A stretch of 64,000 bases of DNA, taken from the NCBI RefSeq assembly GCF_023715895.1, contig NZ_JAMBOO010000003.1, forward strand, positions 248,001-312,000, read 5' to 3'. Below the pieces are notes generated by a model. The model was not told the origin of the DNA. It did no database searches and saw only the letters and a list, made by a program, of their open reading frames with translations. Positions within the stretch are counted from its first letter, which is position 1; each line of letters opens with the position of its first letter. This DNA comes from Domibacillus indicus (GTDB lineage: Bacteria; Bacillota; Bacilli; Bacillales; Domibacillaceae). This document shows, piece by piece, positions 42,525-51,976 of the stretch. The position numbers were made by a program, and so were the translations under genes.

Positions 42525-44000
42525 TTAAAGCAGTATCGCAATCATTCCGCCTGAGCCTTCATTGATGATTTTTTCAAGCGTATCTTTTAACTTGCTTCGG
42601 GCATGATCAGGCATTAAGGATACTTTCGACTGAATACCGTCCCGGACGATCGAGCTTAAATTACGCCCGAAAATGTCACTGTTCCAAACGGACAGCGGAT
42701 CATCTTCAAAGTCTTTCATCACGTGATGAACGAGCTCTTCACTTTGTTTTTCTGAGCCGATGATCGGTGAAAATTCCGATTCAACATCTACTTGAATCAT
42801 GTGAATAGACGGCGCCACTGCTTTCATCCGCACGCCATAACGCGAGCCGTGGCGAATAATTTTTGGTTCTTCCAAGCGCATTTCGTTGATGGACGGAACC
42901 GCTACACCGTAGCCGGTCTGCTTGACCATTCTCAGCGCTTCTTCTACCTGCCCGTATTCTTCCTTAATATGAGCATAATCTTGGATAATTTCCAGCAAAT
43001 GCTCTTTGCCGCGTAATGGTTCCCCAATAATTTCGTTGACGATCTTTTCATACAAGCCATTTGGCGCATTCACGTTGATTTCTGCAATTCCCTGCCCCAT
43101 ATCCATTCCTGTCAACACAGCGGACTCAATATACTCACCGCCGCCAAACTGGTCAACAACACGGTTCACGTCACGTAGCCTTTTAATGTCCTTGACCGTT
43201 TCTTTTACCATTTCGTTGTATTTATCCCGAAGCCAATGCGATTCATCCAACGCCATAATCCAGGAAGGAAGATGAACGTTCACTTCATGAACTGGGAATT
43301 CAAATAAAGCTTCCTGCAAAACATGCAGCACGTTCGATTCTGTCATCGATTCAACCGACATGGCGAGAACCGGAATATCATATTTTTCGGCCAGCTCCTG
43401 CTGCAGCTCTAAAGTCTCCAAATTCTCAGGCCGGGCCGAGTTTATAATCAAGATAAAAGGCTTGCCTACTTCTTTTAATCCTGCAACGGCCCGTTCCTCC
43501 GCCTCAATATAAGTATGGCGGCGCAGTTCACCAAATGACCCGTCTGTTGTGACTACTACCCCAATCGTCGAATGCTCTTCAATCACCTTTCTCGTTCCAA
43601 TATCCGCTGCTTCATCGAACGGAATCGGTTCATCATGCCATGGTGTCTGAATCATCCGTGGACCGTGTTCATCTTCATATCCTTTCGCTTCCGGCACAAC
43701 ATAGCCTACACAGTCTACCAGCCGAATATTGACGAGCACACCGCCCGCCTGCACAGCCGCCGCACGACTCGGAACAAATTTCGGTTCTGTCGTCATAATC
43801 GTTTTGCCGGAGGCGCTTTGCGGCAGTTCATCCTGTGCACGGCGCCGTTCCGATTCACTGTCCATGTTCGGCAGCACTAAAAGCTCCATAAACTTCTTTA
43901 TAAATGTTGATTTCCCCGTTCTGACAGCACCGACAACGCCTAAATAAATATCGCCTTCGGTCCGCTCGGCAATATCCTTAATGACTTCTGTATTTTCCAT
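42525..44000 (-). CDS. spoIVA: Spore coat morphogenetic ATPase SpoIVA
   Basis: SpoIVA polymerises with ATP hydrolysis into the basement layer of the spore coat on the forespore surface. The 491-aa protein matches the family end to end: MENTEVIKDIAERTEGDIYL, Walker A GAVRTGKST, switch-like DCVGYVVP, STIGVVVTTDGSFG, and the conserved C-terminal end IINEGSGGMIAILL. The ATG at 44000 is preferred; the frame upstream to 44078 runs through the promoter. It is strong evidence for an endospore former. A sigma-E-like promoter lies 48 bases upstream. Confidence 0.97.
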   Translation of the reverse strand: MENTEVIKDIAERTEGDIYLGVVGAVRTGKSTFIKKFMELLVLPNMDSESERRRAQDELPQSASGKTIMTTEPKFVPSRAAAVQAGGVLVNIRLVDCVGYVVPEAKGYEDEHGPRMIQTPWHDEPIPFDEAADIGTRKVIEEHSTIGVVVTTDGSFGELRRHTYIEAEERAVAGLKEVGKPFILIINSARPENLETLELQQELAEKYDIPVLAMSVESMTESNVLHVLQEALFEFPVHEVNVHLPSWIMALDESHWLRDKYNEMVKETVKDIKRLRDVNRVVDQFGGGEYIESAVLTGMDMGQGIAEINVNAPNGLYEKIVNEIIGEPLRGKEHLLEIIQDYAHIKEEYGQVEEALRMVKQTGYGVAVPSINEMRLEEPKIIRHGSRYGVRMKAVAPSIHMIQVDVESEFSPIIGSEKQSEELVHHVMKDFEDDPLSVWNSDIFGRNLSSIVRDGIQSKVSLMPDHARSKLKDTLEKIINEGSGGMIAILL

Positions 44001-44047
44001 CAGCAGCCCCCTCCCGTTTCGAACGGCTCGTCCGCCGCCTGCCATAC

Positions 44048-44076
44048 AGTGTATGAGCGTTTTTTTAAATGTATGC
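44048..44076 (-). promoter_or_regulatory. Candidate sigma-E promoter of spoIVA
   Basis: On the minus strand the -10 octamer CATACACT (44048-44055) matches the sigma-E consensus CATACAMT exactly. GCATACAT (44069-44076), 13 bases upstream, matches six of eight positions of the -35 consensus. spoIVA is a known sigma-E target in B. subtilis. Transcription would start near 44040. Confidence 0.6.
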
Positions 44077-44115
44077 AAAAAAAGAAGCCTGCATGTTAAG
44101 CAGGCTTCTTTTTTT
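44077..44115. terminator. Bidirectional-type terminator after yphF
   Basis: GAAGCCTGC and GCAGGCTTC (44084-44092 with 44100-44108) form a perfect stem with seven A before and seven T after, so both strands have T-tracts. The yphF stop codon lies in the loop. It shields spoIVA from upstream transcription. Confidence 0.9.
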
Positions 44116-44821
44116 GCATAAAAACAGGCTCTCCTTGTTCATCGACCGTATAAGGCAATGAAAATGCCGGTACAATGGGAGAAGACTGGATAAGCAGGCT
44201 GCGAATATCTTCGCCAGGCGCAGGGAGCTTGTCCAATTTTTGAAGGGCTGTATACAAATCAGCCGAATAATCTACATAAAGCGTTCCGTCACCACTTATG
44301 ACCAGTGGAAGCCGCCGTCCGGAATACGGACTTGTTACATAAGGCTCTTCTTCAAATCCAAGTTTCTTAAAATCGAGTGAATATACATTATCGGCCAGTG
44401 TCTCTTTAAAAGGAGGATACTTTTGGGCAAGAAGGCGGATATTCACGCTTTGAATTTGTTCAGCTATACGCAAATCAATCAGTTTGACGGTTGGATTTTT
44501 TTCGACATCTACAAGTACGTACTGGTAAATGCCGCCACTTTCAAATGCATTTCCTGGCGGCTCCGCCATAAAACGAGGTGAGATTTTCCCAAAATCAACC
44601 GGATACTTTTCATAAAGATCGGGATTATTTTCCTTTGTTTTAATCGGCAAAATGCCTTCCTCTTCCCTTTGGAATTGATCAACCGCCGTTTGAACGGCTC
44701 GTAATTGGTCTTCATACGGCTGTTCATTTTGGCTTAACTTCTCCTCCGGATATAAGCAGCCGCTTAATATGAAAGAGAGCGCTGCCGTCCAAAAAAGAAG
44801 CAGGCTGTTTTTCCTTATCAT
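44096..44821 (-). CDS. yphF: YphF family lipoprotein
   Basis: This 241-aa exported protein has a lipoprotein signal (about residues 1-22) with lipobox LSGC, so it should be tethered to the membrane. The mature part is soluble, with KENNPDLYEKYPVDFGKISP, YQYVLVDVEKNPTVKLIDLR and GDGTLYVDYSADLY segments. It matches YphF of B. subtilis in length and place (gpsA-yphE-yphF-spoIVA). Its function is unknown. Confidence 0.9.
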   Translation of the reverse strand: MIRKNSLLLFWTAALSFILSGCLYPEEKLSQNEQPYEDQLRAVQTAVDQFQREEEGILPIKTKENNPDLYEKYPVDFGKISPRFMAEPPGNAFESGGIYQYVLVDVEKNPTVKLIDLRIAEQIQSVNIRLLAQKYPPFKETLADNVYSLDFKKLGFEEEPYVTSPYSGRRLPLVISGDGTLYVDYSADLYTALQKLDKLPAPGEDIRSLLIQSSPIVPAFSLPYTVDEQGEPVFMQKKKPA

Positions 44822-44842
44822 GGTTACTGGTTCACCCCTTCA

Positions 44843-45043
44843 TTAACGAGTCGGGCCGCTCAAAACCACATAAACAACAATAAGCCCGCCGACAATCATG
44901 CATATATAAGCGAAAAGTGCGGTTATTCCTTTTAAAAAGCGGTTACGAAACTTGTAACGGCTCATGTAGATTGAAAAAATAGAGACAATCATCAGCCCCA
45001 TTCCGGCAAATGAAATCCACATTTTCAGCATGGATGGTGACAT
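44843..45043 (-). CDS. yphE: YphE family small membrane protein (DUF2768)
   Basis: This 66-aa protein has two membrane helices (ISFAGMGLMIVSIFSIYM and ITALFAYICMIVGGLIVVYVV) joined by a basic loop (RYKFRNRFLK), typical of DUF2768/YphE. It lies between gpsA and yphF with short gaps, as in B. subtilis. Function is unknown. Confidence 0.9.
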   Translation of the reverse strand: MSPSMLKMWISFAGMGLMIVSIFSIYMSRYKFRNRFLKGITALFAYICMIVGGLIVVYVVLSGPTR

Positions 45044-45061
45044 GGGCGTTCGTCCTTTCCA

Positions 45062-46102
45062 CTAATCCCGCTTTGTATCTAAAATATCGATTAAGTCTTC
45101 CAGTTCATGTTTTTTTACACGTGCCATTAAATCATCTACGGCTTTTTTAGGATCCTGCTCTTTAAATAAAATATGATAGAGTGCTTGTGTAATCGGCATT
45201 TGCACATCGTATTTTTGAGAAAGCTGATAACCGGCTTTTGTCGTGCGGACTCCTTCCACAACCATTCCCATACTTTCGAGCACTTCATCCAGCTTTTTGC
45301 CCTGGCCGAGCATATTTCCAGCCCGCCAGTTTCTTGAATGAACACTTGTGCACGTGACGATTAAATCGCCAATACCGGCAAGGCCCGAGAAGGTAAGCGG
45401 ATTCGCTCCCATCTTTGTGCCAAGCCGGGCAATTTCCGCCAATCCGCGGGTAATAAGTGCTGCTTTTGCATTGTCTCCATAGCCGAGTCCATCGGAAATT
45501 CCAGCTGCAAGCGCGATAATATTTTTTAATGCGCCGCCGATTTCTACACCGATCATGTCTGGATTTGTGTAAACCCGGAAGTTCTGGTTCATAAATAAGT
45601 CCTGAATGTGCTGAGCCGCTTCAAGCGAATGAGAAGACACCGCCACGGTTGTTGGATGGCGAAGGCTTACTTCTTCTGCATGGGAAGGGCCTGACAGTAC
45701 CACTACGTCTTTCAGTGCATTTTTAGGCATTTCCTGCTCAATCATTTCGGAAATGCGGAGCAGTGAATCAGGTTCAATTCCTTTAGACACATGGACAACG
45801 GTAACCGGTGATTCAGCCGTCTGAACGATTTGACGTGCCACTTCCCGGATCGCTTTTGTCGGCACAGCAAGCACGACCGTACCGCATCCTTCAAGCGCCT
45901 CAGCAAGTGATGTTGTGCCGCGAATAGAGGCAGGCAGTAAAATATCCGGCAAATACCGGCTGTTTGTATGATGCGTATTCAATTCGGCTATCCGCTCTTT
46001 ATTTTTTGCCCACATGGTCACATCCAGACCGTTATCGGCAAGCACAAGGGCAAGAGCTGTTCCCCAGCTCCCTGCCCCCAGCACTGCAATTTTTTCTGTC
46101 AT
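45062..46102 (-). CDS. gpsA: NAD(P)H-dependent glycerol-3-phosphate dehydrogenase
   Basis: GpsA makes sn-glycerol-3-phosphate for phospholipids. The 346-aa protein has the NAD-binding [35 protein letters not shown] (split), [23 protein letters not shown] with the catalytic Lys, and [13 protein letters not shown]. The ATG at 46102 is used; a GTG nine bases earlier is too close to AAGGAAAGG. It is 21 bases after der. Confidence 0.96.
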   Translation of the reverse strand: MTEKIAVLGAGSWGTALALVLADNGLDVTMWAKNKERIAELNTHHTNSRYLPDILLPASIRGTTSLAEALEGCGTVVLAVPTKAIREVARQIVQTAESPVTVVHVSKGIEPDSLLRISEMIEQEMPKNALKDVVVLSGPSHAEEVSLRHPTTVAVSSHSLEAAQHIQDLFMNQNFRVYTNPDMIGVEIGGALKNIIALAAGISDGLGYGDNAKAALITRGLAEIARLGTKMGANPLTFSGLAGIGDLIVTCTSVHSRNWRAGNMLGQGKKLDEVLESMGMVVEGVRTTKAGYQLSQKYDVQMPITQALYHILFKEQDPKKAVDDLMARVKKHELEDLIDILDTKRD

Positions 46103-46123
46103 ATGAAACACAGCCTTTCCTTC

Positions 46124-47434
46124 TTATTTTCTTGCGCGCGCAATAATGTGAATCGGCGTTCCTTCAAATGAGAACGCATCACGAATGCGGTTTTCAAGAA
46201 AGCGGAGATAAGAGAAATGCATGAGTTCCGGTTCATTGACAAATACAACAAACGTTGGCGGCTTGACCGAAACCTGTGTTGCATAATAAACGCGCAGCCG
46301 TTTTCCTTTGTCTGCCGGTGCTGGATTCATCGCCACAGCATCGGTAATGACATCATTCAGCACACTTGATTGAACACGCATCGAGTGGCTTTCACTCGCC
46401 CGGTCAATATATGGCATCAATGTATGAATCCGTTTTTTCGTCTTAGCAGACAAAAATACGATAGGCGCATAGTCTAAAAACTGAAAATGACTGCGGATGT
46501 TTTCTTCAAATTCACCCATCGTTTTTTCATCTTTCTCAACGGCATCCCATTTATTTACGACAATGACCACAGCCCGCCCTGCTTCATGAGCGTAGCCGGC
46601 AATGTGCTTATCCTGCTCACGAATGCCTTCTTCAGCATTTAACACAACTAACACAACGTCGGACCGTTCAATCGCTCTCATCGCCCGCAATACGCTGTAT
46701 TTTTCAGTCGTCTCATACACTTTTCCGCGTTTTCTCATCCCAGCTGTGTCAATGATCACATACTTTTGGCCATTGTACGTATAGGGAGAGTCAACTGCAT
46801 CGCGCGTTGTGCCTGCAATATCACTGACAATAACACGGTCTTCACCGAGCAGCGCATTAGTAAGAGACGATTTCCCTACATTCGGACGGCCAATTAATGA
46901 AAATTTAATAACATCATCTTCGTACGGTTTATCTTCGCCAGTCGGGAAATGCGATACAACTTCGTCCAGCAAATCTCCAAGTCCAATACCGTGCGAACCG
47001 GAAATTGGAAAAACCTCACCGAAACCGAGGGAATAAAAATCATAAATATCCGCCCGCATATCCGGATTATCAATTTTGTTAACGCCAAGTACAATCGGCT
47101 TTTTAGACCGGTATAAAATTTTCGCTACTTCTTCATCTGCAGACGTCACGCCTTCACGTCCGTTTACGATAAAAATGATCACATCCGCTTCATCAATGGC
47201 AATTTCAGCCTGCTGGCGAATTTGGTCTAGAAAAGGCTCGTCACCCAAGTCAATACCGCCTGTATCAATCAAGTTAAATTCATGCGTCAGCCACTCGCCT
47301 GAACTGTAGATACGGTCGCGGGTTACACCCGGCACATCTTCGACAATGGAAATACGCTCACCGGCAATCCGGTTAAAAATCGTTGATTTACCTACGTTTG
47401 GCCTTCCAACGATCGCAACAGTCCGTTTCATCAT
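46124..47434 (-). CDS. der: Ribosome biogenesis GTPase Der (EngA)
   Basis: Der is an essential tandem GTPase that assembles the 50S subunit. The 436-aa protein has two G domains: G1 with [20 protein letters not shown] and NKID; G2 with [26 protein letters not shown] and NKWD. A C-terminal KH-like domain (about 350-436) ends with [14 protein letters not shown]. Two tandem ATGs (47434, 47431) follow GAAGGGA. The der-gpsA order is conserved. Confidence 0.97.
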   Translation of the reverse strand: MMKRTVAIVGRPNVGKSTIFNRIAGERISIVEDVPGVTRDRIYSSGEWLTHEFNLIDTGGIDLGDEPFLDQIRQQAEIAIDEADVIIFIVNGREGVTSADEEVAKILYRSKKPIVLGVNKIDNPDMRADIYDFYSLGFGEVFPISGSHGIGLGDLLDEVVSHFPTGEDKPYEDDVIKFSLIGRPNVGKSSLTNALLGEDRVIVSDIAGTTRDAVDSPYTYNGQKYVIIDTAGMRKRGKVYETTEKYSVLRAMRAIERSDVVLVVLNAEEGIREQDKHIAGYAHEAGRAVVIVVNKWDAVEKDEKTMGEFEENIRSHFQFLDYAPIVFLSAKTKKRIHTLMPYIDRASESHSMRVQSSVLNDVITDAVAMNPAPADKGKRLRVYYATQVSVKPPTFVVFVNEPELMHFSYLRFLENRIRDAFSFEGTPIHIIARARK

Positions 47435-47492
47435 TACATCTTTCCCTTCAATGGTTCACCCAATTTATTCTCAGTACTTCTTTATTTTGTTC

Positions 47493-47524
47493 AAAAGAAA
47501 ACCCTTCTACCATGAGAAGGGGTT
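47493..47524 (-). terminator. Terminator after fni
   Basis: On the minus strand AACCCCTTCT pairs with AGAAGGGTT around CATGGT, followed by a T-rich tract (TTTTCTTTT). It lies 30 bases after the fni stop. Confidence 0.8.
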
Positions 47525-47554
47525 CAATCAACAATTTATTTTATCATATTTTGG

Positions 47555-48625
47555 TTATGAATCAAATGGCACCGGCGCGCGGAGAGCAAAACGCTCCGGC
47601 TCTAACCCACGGGCCTGCAGCCATTGGCACGTTTCTCCTGATATGATAAGCGGAACGCTGTGAAGATGGGAAATGGACCGAGCACCAAGCGCGCACATCA
47701 TCATTTTTATATCTGCTTTCATTTGTTCGATATGCTCTACCAGGGCTTCCTGTCCGCTTGTCATCAATACCTTTAGCAGAAAGCCGGACAACCCGGCTGC
47801 TGAAGCGCCCAGTGCCAATGATTTCACCACATCATCAGCATATTGCAGACCGCCTGAAGCGATAACAGGACGACCTGGAGCCCCCGAAAGGGTTTCAACA
47901 ATAGATATAGCAGTCGGAATGCCCCAGTTGTTGAAAAAAGCAAGAGGGCGTGCGGCCCGCTCATTTTCAACAGCAGCAAAGTTTGTTCCGCCAAACCCCG
48001 CTGTATCAATTGCTGCCAACGGAAGATGATTTAATAGCCGGGCCGTTTCAGCGCTTATCCCGAAACCGGTTTCTTTTACAATCACCGGTACCTTTACCGT
48101 TTCGCAAATAGAAGCAATCCGGTCAACAGCTCCATGAAAATCCCGATCCCCTTCAGGCATCGCAAGTTCCTGAACGACATTTAAATGGATTTGCAGAATA
48201 TCTGCTTCAATCATCTCACACACGGCACGAGCTTCTTCCACTGATGCCTCCGCTCCGATATTCGCCATCATGATGCCCTTTGGATTGGCTTTCCGGGCGG
48301 CTTCAAACGTAGCTCTTTCTTCCGGATGGCGAAGCGCTGACATTTGAGAACCGACAGCCATCGGGATGCCGCATGCTGCGGCTGCTTCTGCTAACTGCGT
48401 ATTAATGCGCGCTGTCACTTCTCCGCCTCCGCCTGTCATCGCATTCACAAAAATCGGCGAACTCCATTGAAGTCCGCCGATTTCCGTTGATAGCGATATA
48501 TCTTTGACAGAGGAACCCGGGAGGCTCTGGTGAACAAATTGAATATGATCCAATCCTGTCCGCCGGCTTTGTCCCGTTGACAATGCATAATGAATATGGT
48601 CAATCTTACGTTCCGCTCTGCTCAA
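47555..48625 (-). CDS. fni: Type 2 isopentenyl-diphosphate isomerase
   Basis: Fni is the FMN- and NADPH-dependent IPP/DMAPP isomerase that supplies prenyl precursors, for example to HepST. The 356-aa TIM-barrel protein has RKIDHIHYALSTGQ, VNAMTGGGGEVTARIN, VGSQMSALRHPE, LQIHLNVVQELAMPEGDRDF, VKETGFGISAETA and DTAGFGGTNFAAVEN. These are the standard family segments. It lies between ypfD and der, as in Bacillus. Confidence 0.96.
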   Translation of the reverse strand: MSRAERKIDHIHYALSTGQSRRTGLDHIQFVHQSLPGSSVKDISLSTEIGGLQWSSPIFVNAMTGGGGEVTARINTQLAEAAAACGIPMAVGSQMSALRHPEERATFEAARKANPKGIMMANIGAEASVEEARAVCEMIEADILQIHLNVVQELAMPEGDRDFHGAVDRIASICETVKVPVIVKETGFGISAETARLLNHLPLAAIDTAGFGGTNFAAVENERAARPLAFFNNWGIPTAISIVETLSGAPGRPVIASGGLQYADDVVKSLALGASAAGLSGFLLKVLMTSGQEALVEHIEQMKADIKMMMCALGARSISHLHSVPLIISGETCQWLQARGLEPERFALRAPVPFDS

Positions 48626-48644
48626 ATTGTCATCACCGTCTTGT

Positions 48645-49784
48645 TTATTTTAAATCTTTTAGCTGGTCGCCTAAAATATCACCGATTTGGAAGCCTGAGC
48701 TTTCTTCCGGTAATTCATAGGAATCAACCGTTTCTTCCGGCTCCGCTTCTTCAAATGATTTCATGCTGAGCGATAAACGATGCTCCTGCTCATTGGCATC
48801 CAGCACTTTCACTCTAACAGTCTGTCCTTCTTCCAATACTTCATGAGGAGTGCCAATGTGGCGGTTAGAGATTTGAGAAATATGAACGAGACCTTCTACG
48901 CCTGGGAACACTTCTACAAACGCGCCATATGAAACAAGGCGTTTCACTGTACCTTCATGTTCTGATCCAATTGGTGCACGATCTGCGATGTTTTCCCATG
49001 GTCCAGGCAGTGTTTCTTTAATAGATAGAGAAATTCGCTCGCTGTCGCGGTCAATAGACAGCACTTTTACTTTTACTTCTTGTCCTTCCGTAAGTACATC
49101 GGATGGTTTTTCTACATGCTCATGTGAAAGCTGGGAAATGTGCACGAGTCCATCAACACCGCCGATATCAACAAAAGCGCCGAAATCAGTTAAACGCTGC
49201 ACTTTTCCATCAATCACATCACCTGCTTGAATGTTTTCAAGCACTTTTTGTTTGTTTTCTGCTTTTTCAATATCCAATACAGCCCGGTGTGAAAGAATTA
49301 ACCGGTTTTTATCTTGTTCAAGCTCGACGATTTTAAGTTTCATTACGCGACCTTTGTAATCTTCGAAATCTTCAACGAAGTGATCCTCTACGAGTGAAGC
49401 CGGAATAAATCCACGGATGCCAAGATCTACGACGAGGCCGCCTTTAACGACTTCTTTAATCTCCGCTTCAAAAATAGCGCCTTCTTCAAATCGTTTTTGC
49501 ATGTCGTCCCACGCAGTTTCTGCATCGGCTTTGCGTTTTGACAACACATATAGATCATCTTCTTCTTTTGTGACAAGCAGTTCAAGCTCGTCGCCTTCTT
49601 TGACGACATCTGATGCTTTTTCTACGTGAAGGCTTGACAGTTCACTGATGGGAATAATACCGTCTTTCTTGCTGTCCGGAATTTCCACCTGGACCTGCTT
49701 TTCTTCGACTTTCACAACCGTAGCGCGTACTTTGTCGCCAACGGAGTAGTTATTCACTTCTGCCTGGTTCATATCCTCTGTCAT
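48645..49784 (-). CDS. ypfD: S1-domain protein YpfD (RpsA-like)
   Basis: This 379-aa protein has four S1 RNA-binding repeats (about residues 15-85, 105-170, 190-260 and 275-345), with repeated signatures such as [19 protein letters not shown] and [20 protein letters not shown]. It resembles the Gram-positive short relative of ribosomal protein S1. The ATG follows TGAGGAGG. Its place between plsC/cmk and fni is conserved. Whether it binds the ribosome here is not shown. Confidence 0.94.
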   Translation of the reverse strand: MTEDMNQAEVNNYSVGDKVRATVVKVEEKQVQVEIPDSKKDGIIPISELSSLHVEKASDVVKEGDELELLVTKEEDDLYVLSKRKADAETAWDDMQKRFEEGAIFEAEIKEVVKGGLVVDLGIRGFIPASLVEDHFVEDFEDYKGRVMKLKIVELEQDKNRLILSHRAVLDIEKAENKQKVLENIQAGDVIDGKVQRLTDFGAFVDIGGVDGLVHISQLSHEHVEKPSDVLTEGQEVKVKVLSIDRDSERISLSIKETLPGPWENIADRAPIGSEHEGTVKRLVSYGAFVEVFPGVEGLVHISQISNRHIGTPHEVLEEGQTVRVKVLDANEQEHRLSLSMKSFEEAEPEETVDSYELPEESSGFQIGDILGDQLKDLK

Positions 49785-49873
49785 ATGTAATCCTCCTCAA
49801 TACAAACTGCGTCAATTTTAAAAATTCTTACTTCTAACTTCTTACAAATCGCCCAATTTGTCAAGCCGGAAGC

Positions 49874-50461
49874 TCAGCCCTTATACTCTTTTATTAATTT
49901 TGCGATGGCTTCCATTATCGCTTCTGTTGCTTCTTCCGCTGAGGCTTTTCGCTCACGAAGAGAAACCATATCAATCGGCGGTCCATACACAACCTGCAGC
50001 GGCTTCCCTAGTTTATACGGGCCGATAATCGCACACGGTACAACTGCTGCATCCGTCCGAAGAGCGAAAAATCCCGCACCGGCAAGTCCCTTCCCTAACT
50101 CGCCGTTTTTCGAACGTGTGCCTTCCGGAAAAAGTCCCAGAACTTGTCCTTCTTTTAAAATTTTCAAACCAGTTCGAATGGCTTCCCGGTCACTCATGCC
50201 GCGTTTTACCGGAAAAACATTCAGTTCTTTCATTAATTTCCCCATCCACTTCTTTTTAAACAATTCTTCTTTCCCCATAAAGCGAACGGGACGTTTAGAA
50301 GTAATGCCTACAATCGGCGGATCGAGATTATCAATGTGGTTTGCACAAAGAAGCACCCCGCCTTCTTTTGGAAAATGCTCATGACCTTTAACATGAATTC
50401 GGTAGGCGGGGGTTAAAATAGATTTTACGACTGTTTTAGCGAATGTATAAAAAGTGACCAT
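49874..50461 (-). CDS. plsC: 1-acyl-sn-glycerol-3-phosphate acyltransferase
   Basis: PlsC adds the second acyl chain to make phosphatidic acid. The 195-aa protein has the catalytic NHIDNLD (H-x4-D), the RFMGKEELF segment, the FPEGTRSKNG glycerol-phosphate site and VPCAIIGPYKL. An N-terminal hydrophobic stretch binds the membrane. It begins 2 bases after cmk, the cmk-plsC-rpsA order common in Bacilli (B. subtilis keeps plsC elsewhere). Confidence 0.95.
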   Translation of the reverse strand: MVTFYTFAKTVVKSILTPAYRIHVKGHEHFPKEGGVLLCANHIDNLDPPIVGITSKRPVRFMGKEELFKKKWMGKLMKELNVFPVKRGMSDREAIRTGLKILKEGQVLGLFPEGTRSKNGELGKGLAGAGFFALRTDAAVVPCAIIGPYKLGKPLQVVYGPPIDMVSLRERKASAEEATEAIMEAIAKLIKEYKG

Positions 50462-50462
50462 C

Positions 50463-51134
50463 TTACTCCCCCGCTCCTGCTGCCGCCATAATCGCCTCAG
50501 CTACCTCTTCGATCGACATATGTGTCGTGTCAATTTCAATCGCACCTTCCGCTTTTTTAAGCGGTGACTCTTCCCTCTCTGTATCCATTTTGTCGCGTGC
50601 GGCAATCTCTCTTTTTAAATTCTCCAAATCAGATGAAAATCCTTTTTTCAAATTTTCAGCATGGCGGCGCTTTGCCCGCTCATTCACACCAGCCAGCAGA
50701 AAAATCTTAACATCTGCTTCCGGAAGCACACTTGTACCAATATCACGCCCATCCATCACAACGCCGCCTCTGGCCGCTAACTGCTGCTGGCGGCGTGTCA
50801 TGTCACGCCGAACTTCACTGTGACGGGCCACTGCCGAAACATTATTTGTTACTTCGTCTGTCCGAATCACTTCGGTTACGTCTTCTCCATCCACCAGGAC
50901 AACCTGGCCGTTTTCTCCCTGTTTAAGTGAAATGGTCGTCTCGGCAAGAAGCTTTCCGAGAGCTTCCCCGTCTTCTACATCTATGTCATGTTTAAGCGCT
51001 TTATGCGTAATCGCTCTGTACATAGCGCCTGTATCAATATAAATATAAGAAAGCCGTTCTGCCACGATTTTTGCAGCTGTGCTTTTTCCTGCAGCAGCAG
51101 GGCCATCAATGGCAATTTGCAGTTGTTTTTCCAT
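50463..51134 (-). CDS. cmk: Cytidylate kinase
   Basis: Cmk phosphorylates CMP and dCMP. The 223-aa protein has the P-loop [50 protein letters not shown] (split; nucleoside-binding Arg-Asp pair) and [18 protein letters not shown]. Length is standard. A terminator of the preceding ypfA lies in the short upstream gap. Confidence 0.97.
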   Translation of the reverse strand: MEKQLQIAIDGPAAAGKSTAAKIVAERLSYIYIDTGAMYRAITHKALKHDIDVEDGEALGKLLAETTISLKQGENGQVVLVDGEDVTEVIRTDEVTNNVSAVARHSEVRRDMTRRQQQLAARGGVVMDGRDIGTSVLPEADVKIFLLAGVNERAKRRHAENLKKGFSSDLENLKREIAARDKMDTEREESPLKKAEGAIEIDTTHMSIEEVAEAIMAAAGAGE

Positions 51135-51189
51135 GTCGTCACCTCATCCAAAAATTCTTATTCATTTTATCACAGATTGGTTTAGACAC

Positions 51190-51214
51190 AAAAAAGAACC
51201 CAAACGATGGGCTC
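51190..51214 (-). terminator. Terminator after ypfA
   Basis: On the minus strand GAGCCCA and TGGGTTC (with one G-U) form a stem around TCGTT, followed by six T. It lies just after the ypfA stop and before cmk. Confidence 0.8.
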
Positions 51215-51218
51215 TTTA

Positions 51219-51881
51219 TTATTCCAATCCTTTCCTGCGCAGCCGCAGCTGCTGTTCAAAGCAGAAACGCATTAATATTTGCTGCTCCGCATAAGGGAGG
51301 TCTTTAAATTCGAAGGAACCAATGCAGCGTCCGCTTTTTTCATCCTGACGGATACGCACCAGCTCTGCTTTCGCTTCAAAATAGAAGGGTTCAGCCTGCT
51401 GAGAGGGGATCACCCCGTATACGGTGGCTTCTGTGCCAGGCTCTGCCTGCACAGAATTCGGCAGTACAATCGCTGCGCCGCCTGCACTAATATCTTCCGT
51501 CAGCGAAGAAAAAGGCGGCATTCCGTCAAAGTGGACCGCTGTATCAATCGCTTTTTGGACCCGTACGAATTTTCGGCGCTGTATGCGTACATATTGATTC
51601 AAACCCGGGTCCTGCAATACAAGCATAGGAATTTTCTTTTTGACCCGGGCGATTACTTCCGTACGGAATAAAAAAACAGCGGATGAAGCAGCCGGATCAA
51701 GGAAACTGACAGCAAGCTGCATTCCTTCCATCAAAAAAACCGCCCGGTTTGTTTGAATACTAACCGGGTAGTCAATAAACAGCTTTCCGTCTTCTATATC
51801 GACTACTTTGCATCGATACTCTTCTTTTTTATCTATTTCTTCAAATGGTTCCAGTGTCAGTACGATACCAGGCTGAAGCAT
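51219..51881 (-). CDS. ypfA: PilZ-domain c-di-GMP receptor YpfA (DgrA-like)
   Basis: This 220-aa protein has a YcgR-type N-terminal barrel (about residues 1-90) and a PilZ domain (about 97-205). The c-di-GMP motifs are intact: RRKFVRV (R-x3-R) and EDISAGGAAI (D-x-S-x2-G). In B. subtilis YpfA (DgrA) slows flagellar motors when c-di-GMP is high. The presence of cheR in the window agrees with motility. It lies between ypeB and cmk. Confidence 0.93.
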   Translation of the reverse strand: MLQPGIVLTLEPFEEIDKKEEYRCKVVDIEDGKLFIDYPVSIQTNRAVFLMEGMQLAVSFLDPAASSAVFLFRTEVIARVKKKIPMLVLQDPGLNQYVRIQRRKFVRVQKAIDTAVHFDGMPPFSSLTEDISAGGAAIVLPNSVQAEPGTEATVYGVIPSQQAEPFYFEAKAELVRIRQDEKSGRCIGSFEFKDLPYAEQQILMRFCFEQQLRLRRKGLE

Positions 51882-51976
51882 TCATATCACTCTCTTTTTT
51901 CCTTACTGCGTTTTGTAGGCCAAAACGCTTATTGGAAAAAATTATAAAGGATTTAAGACCTAAATGCAATATGATC

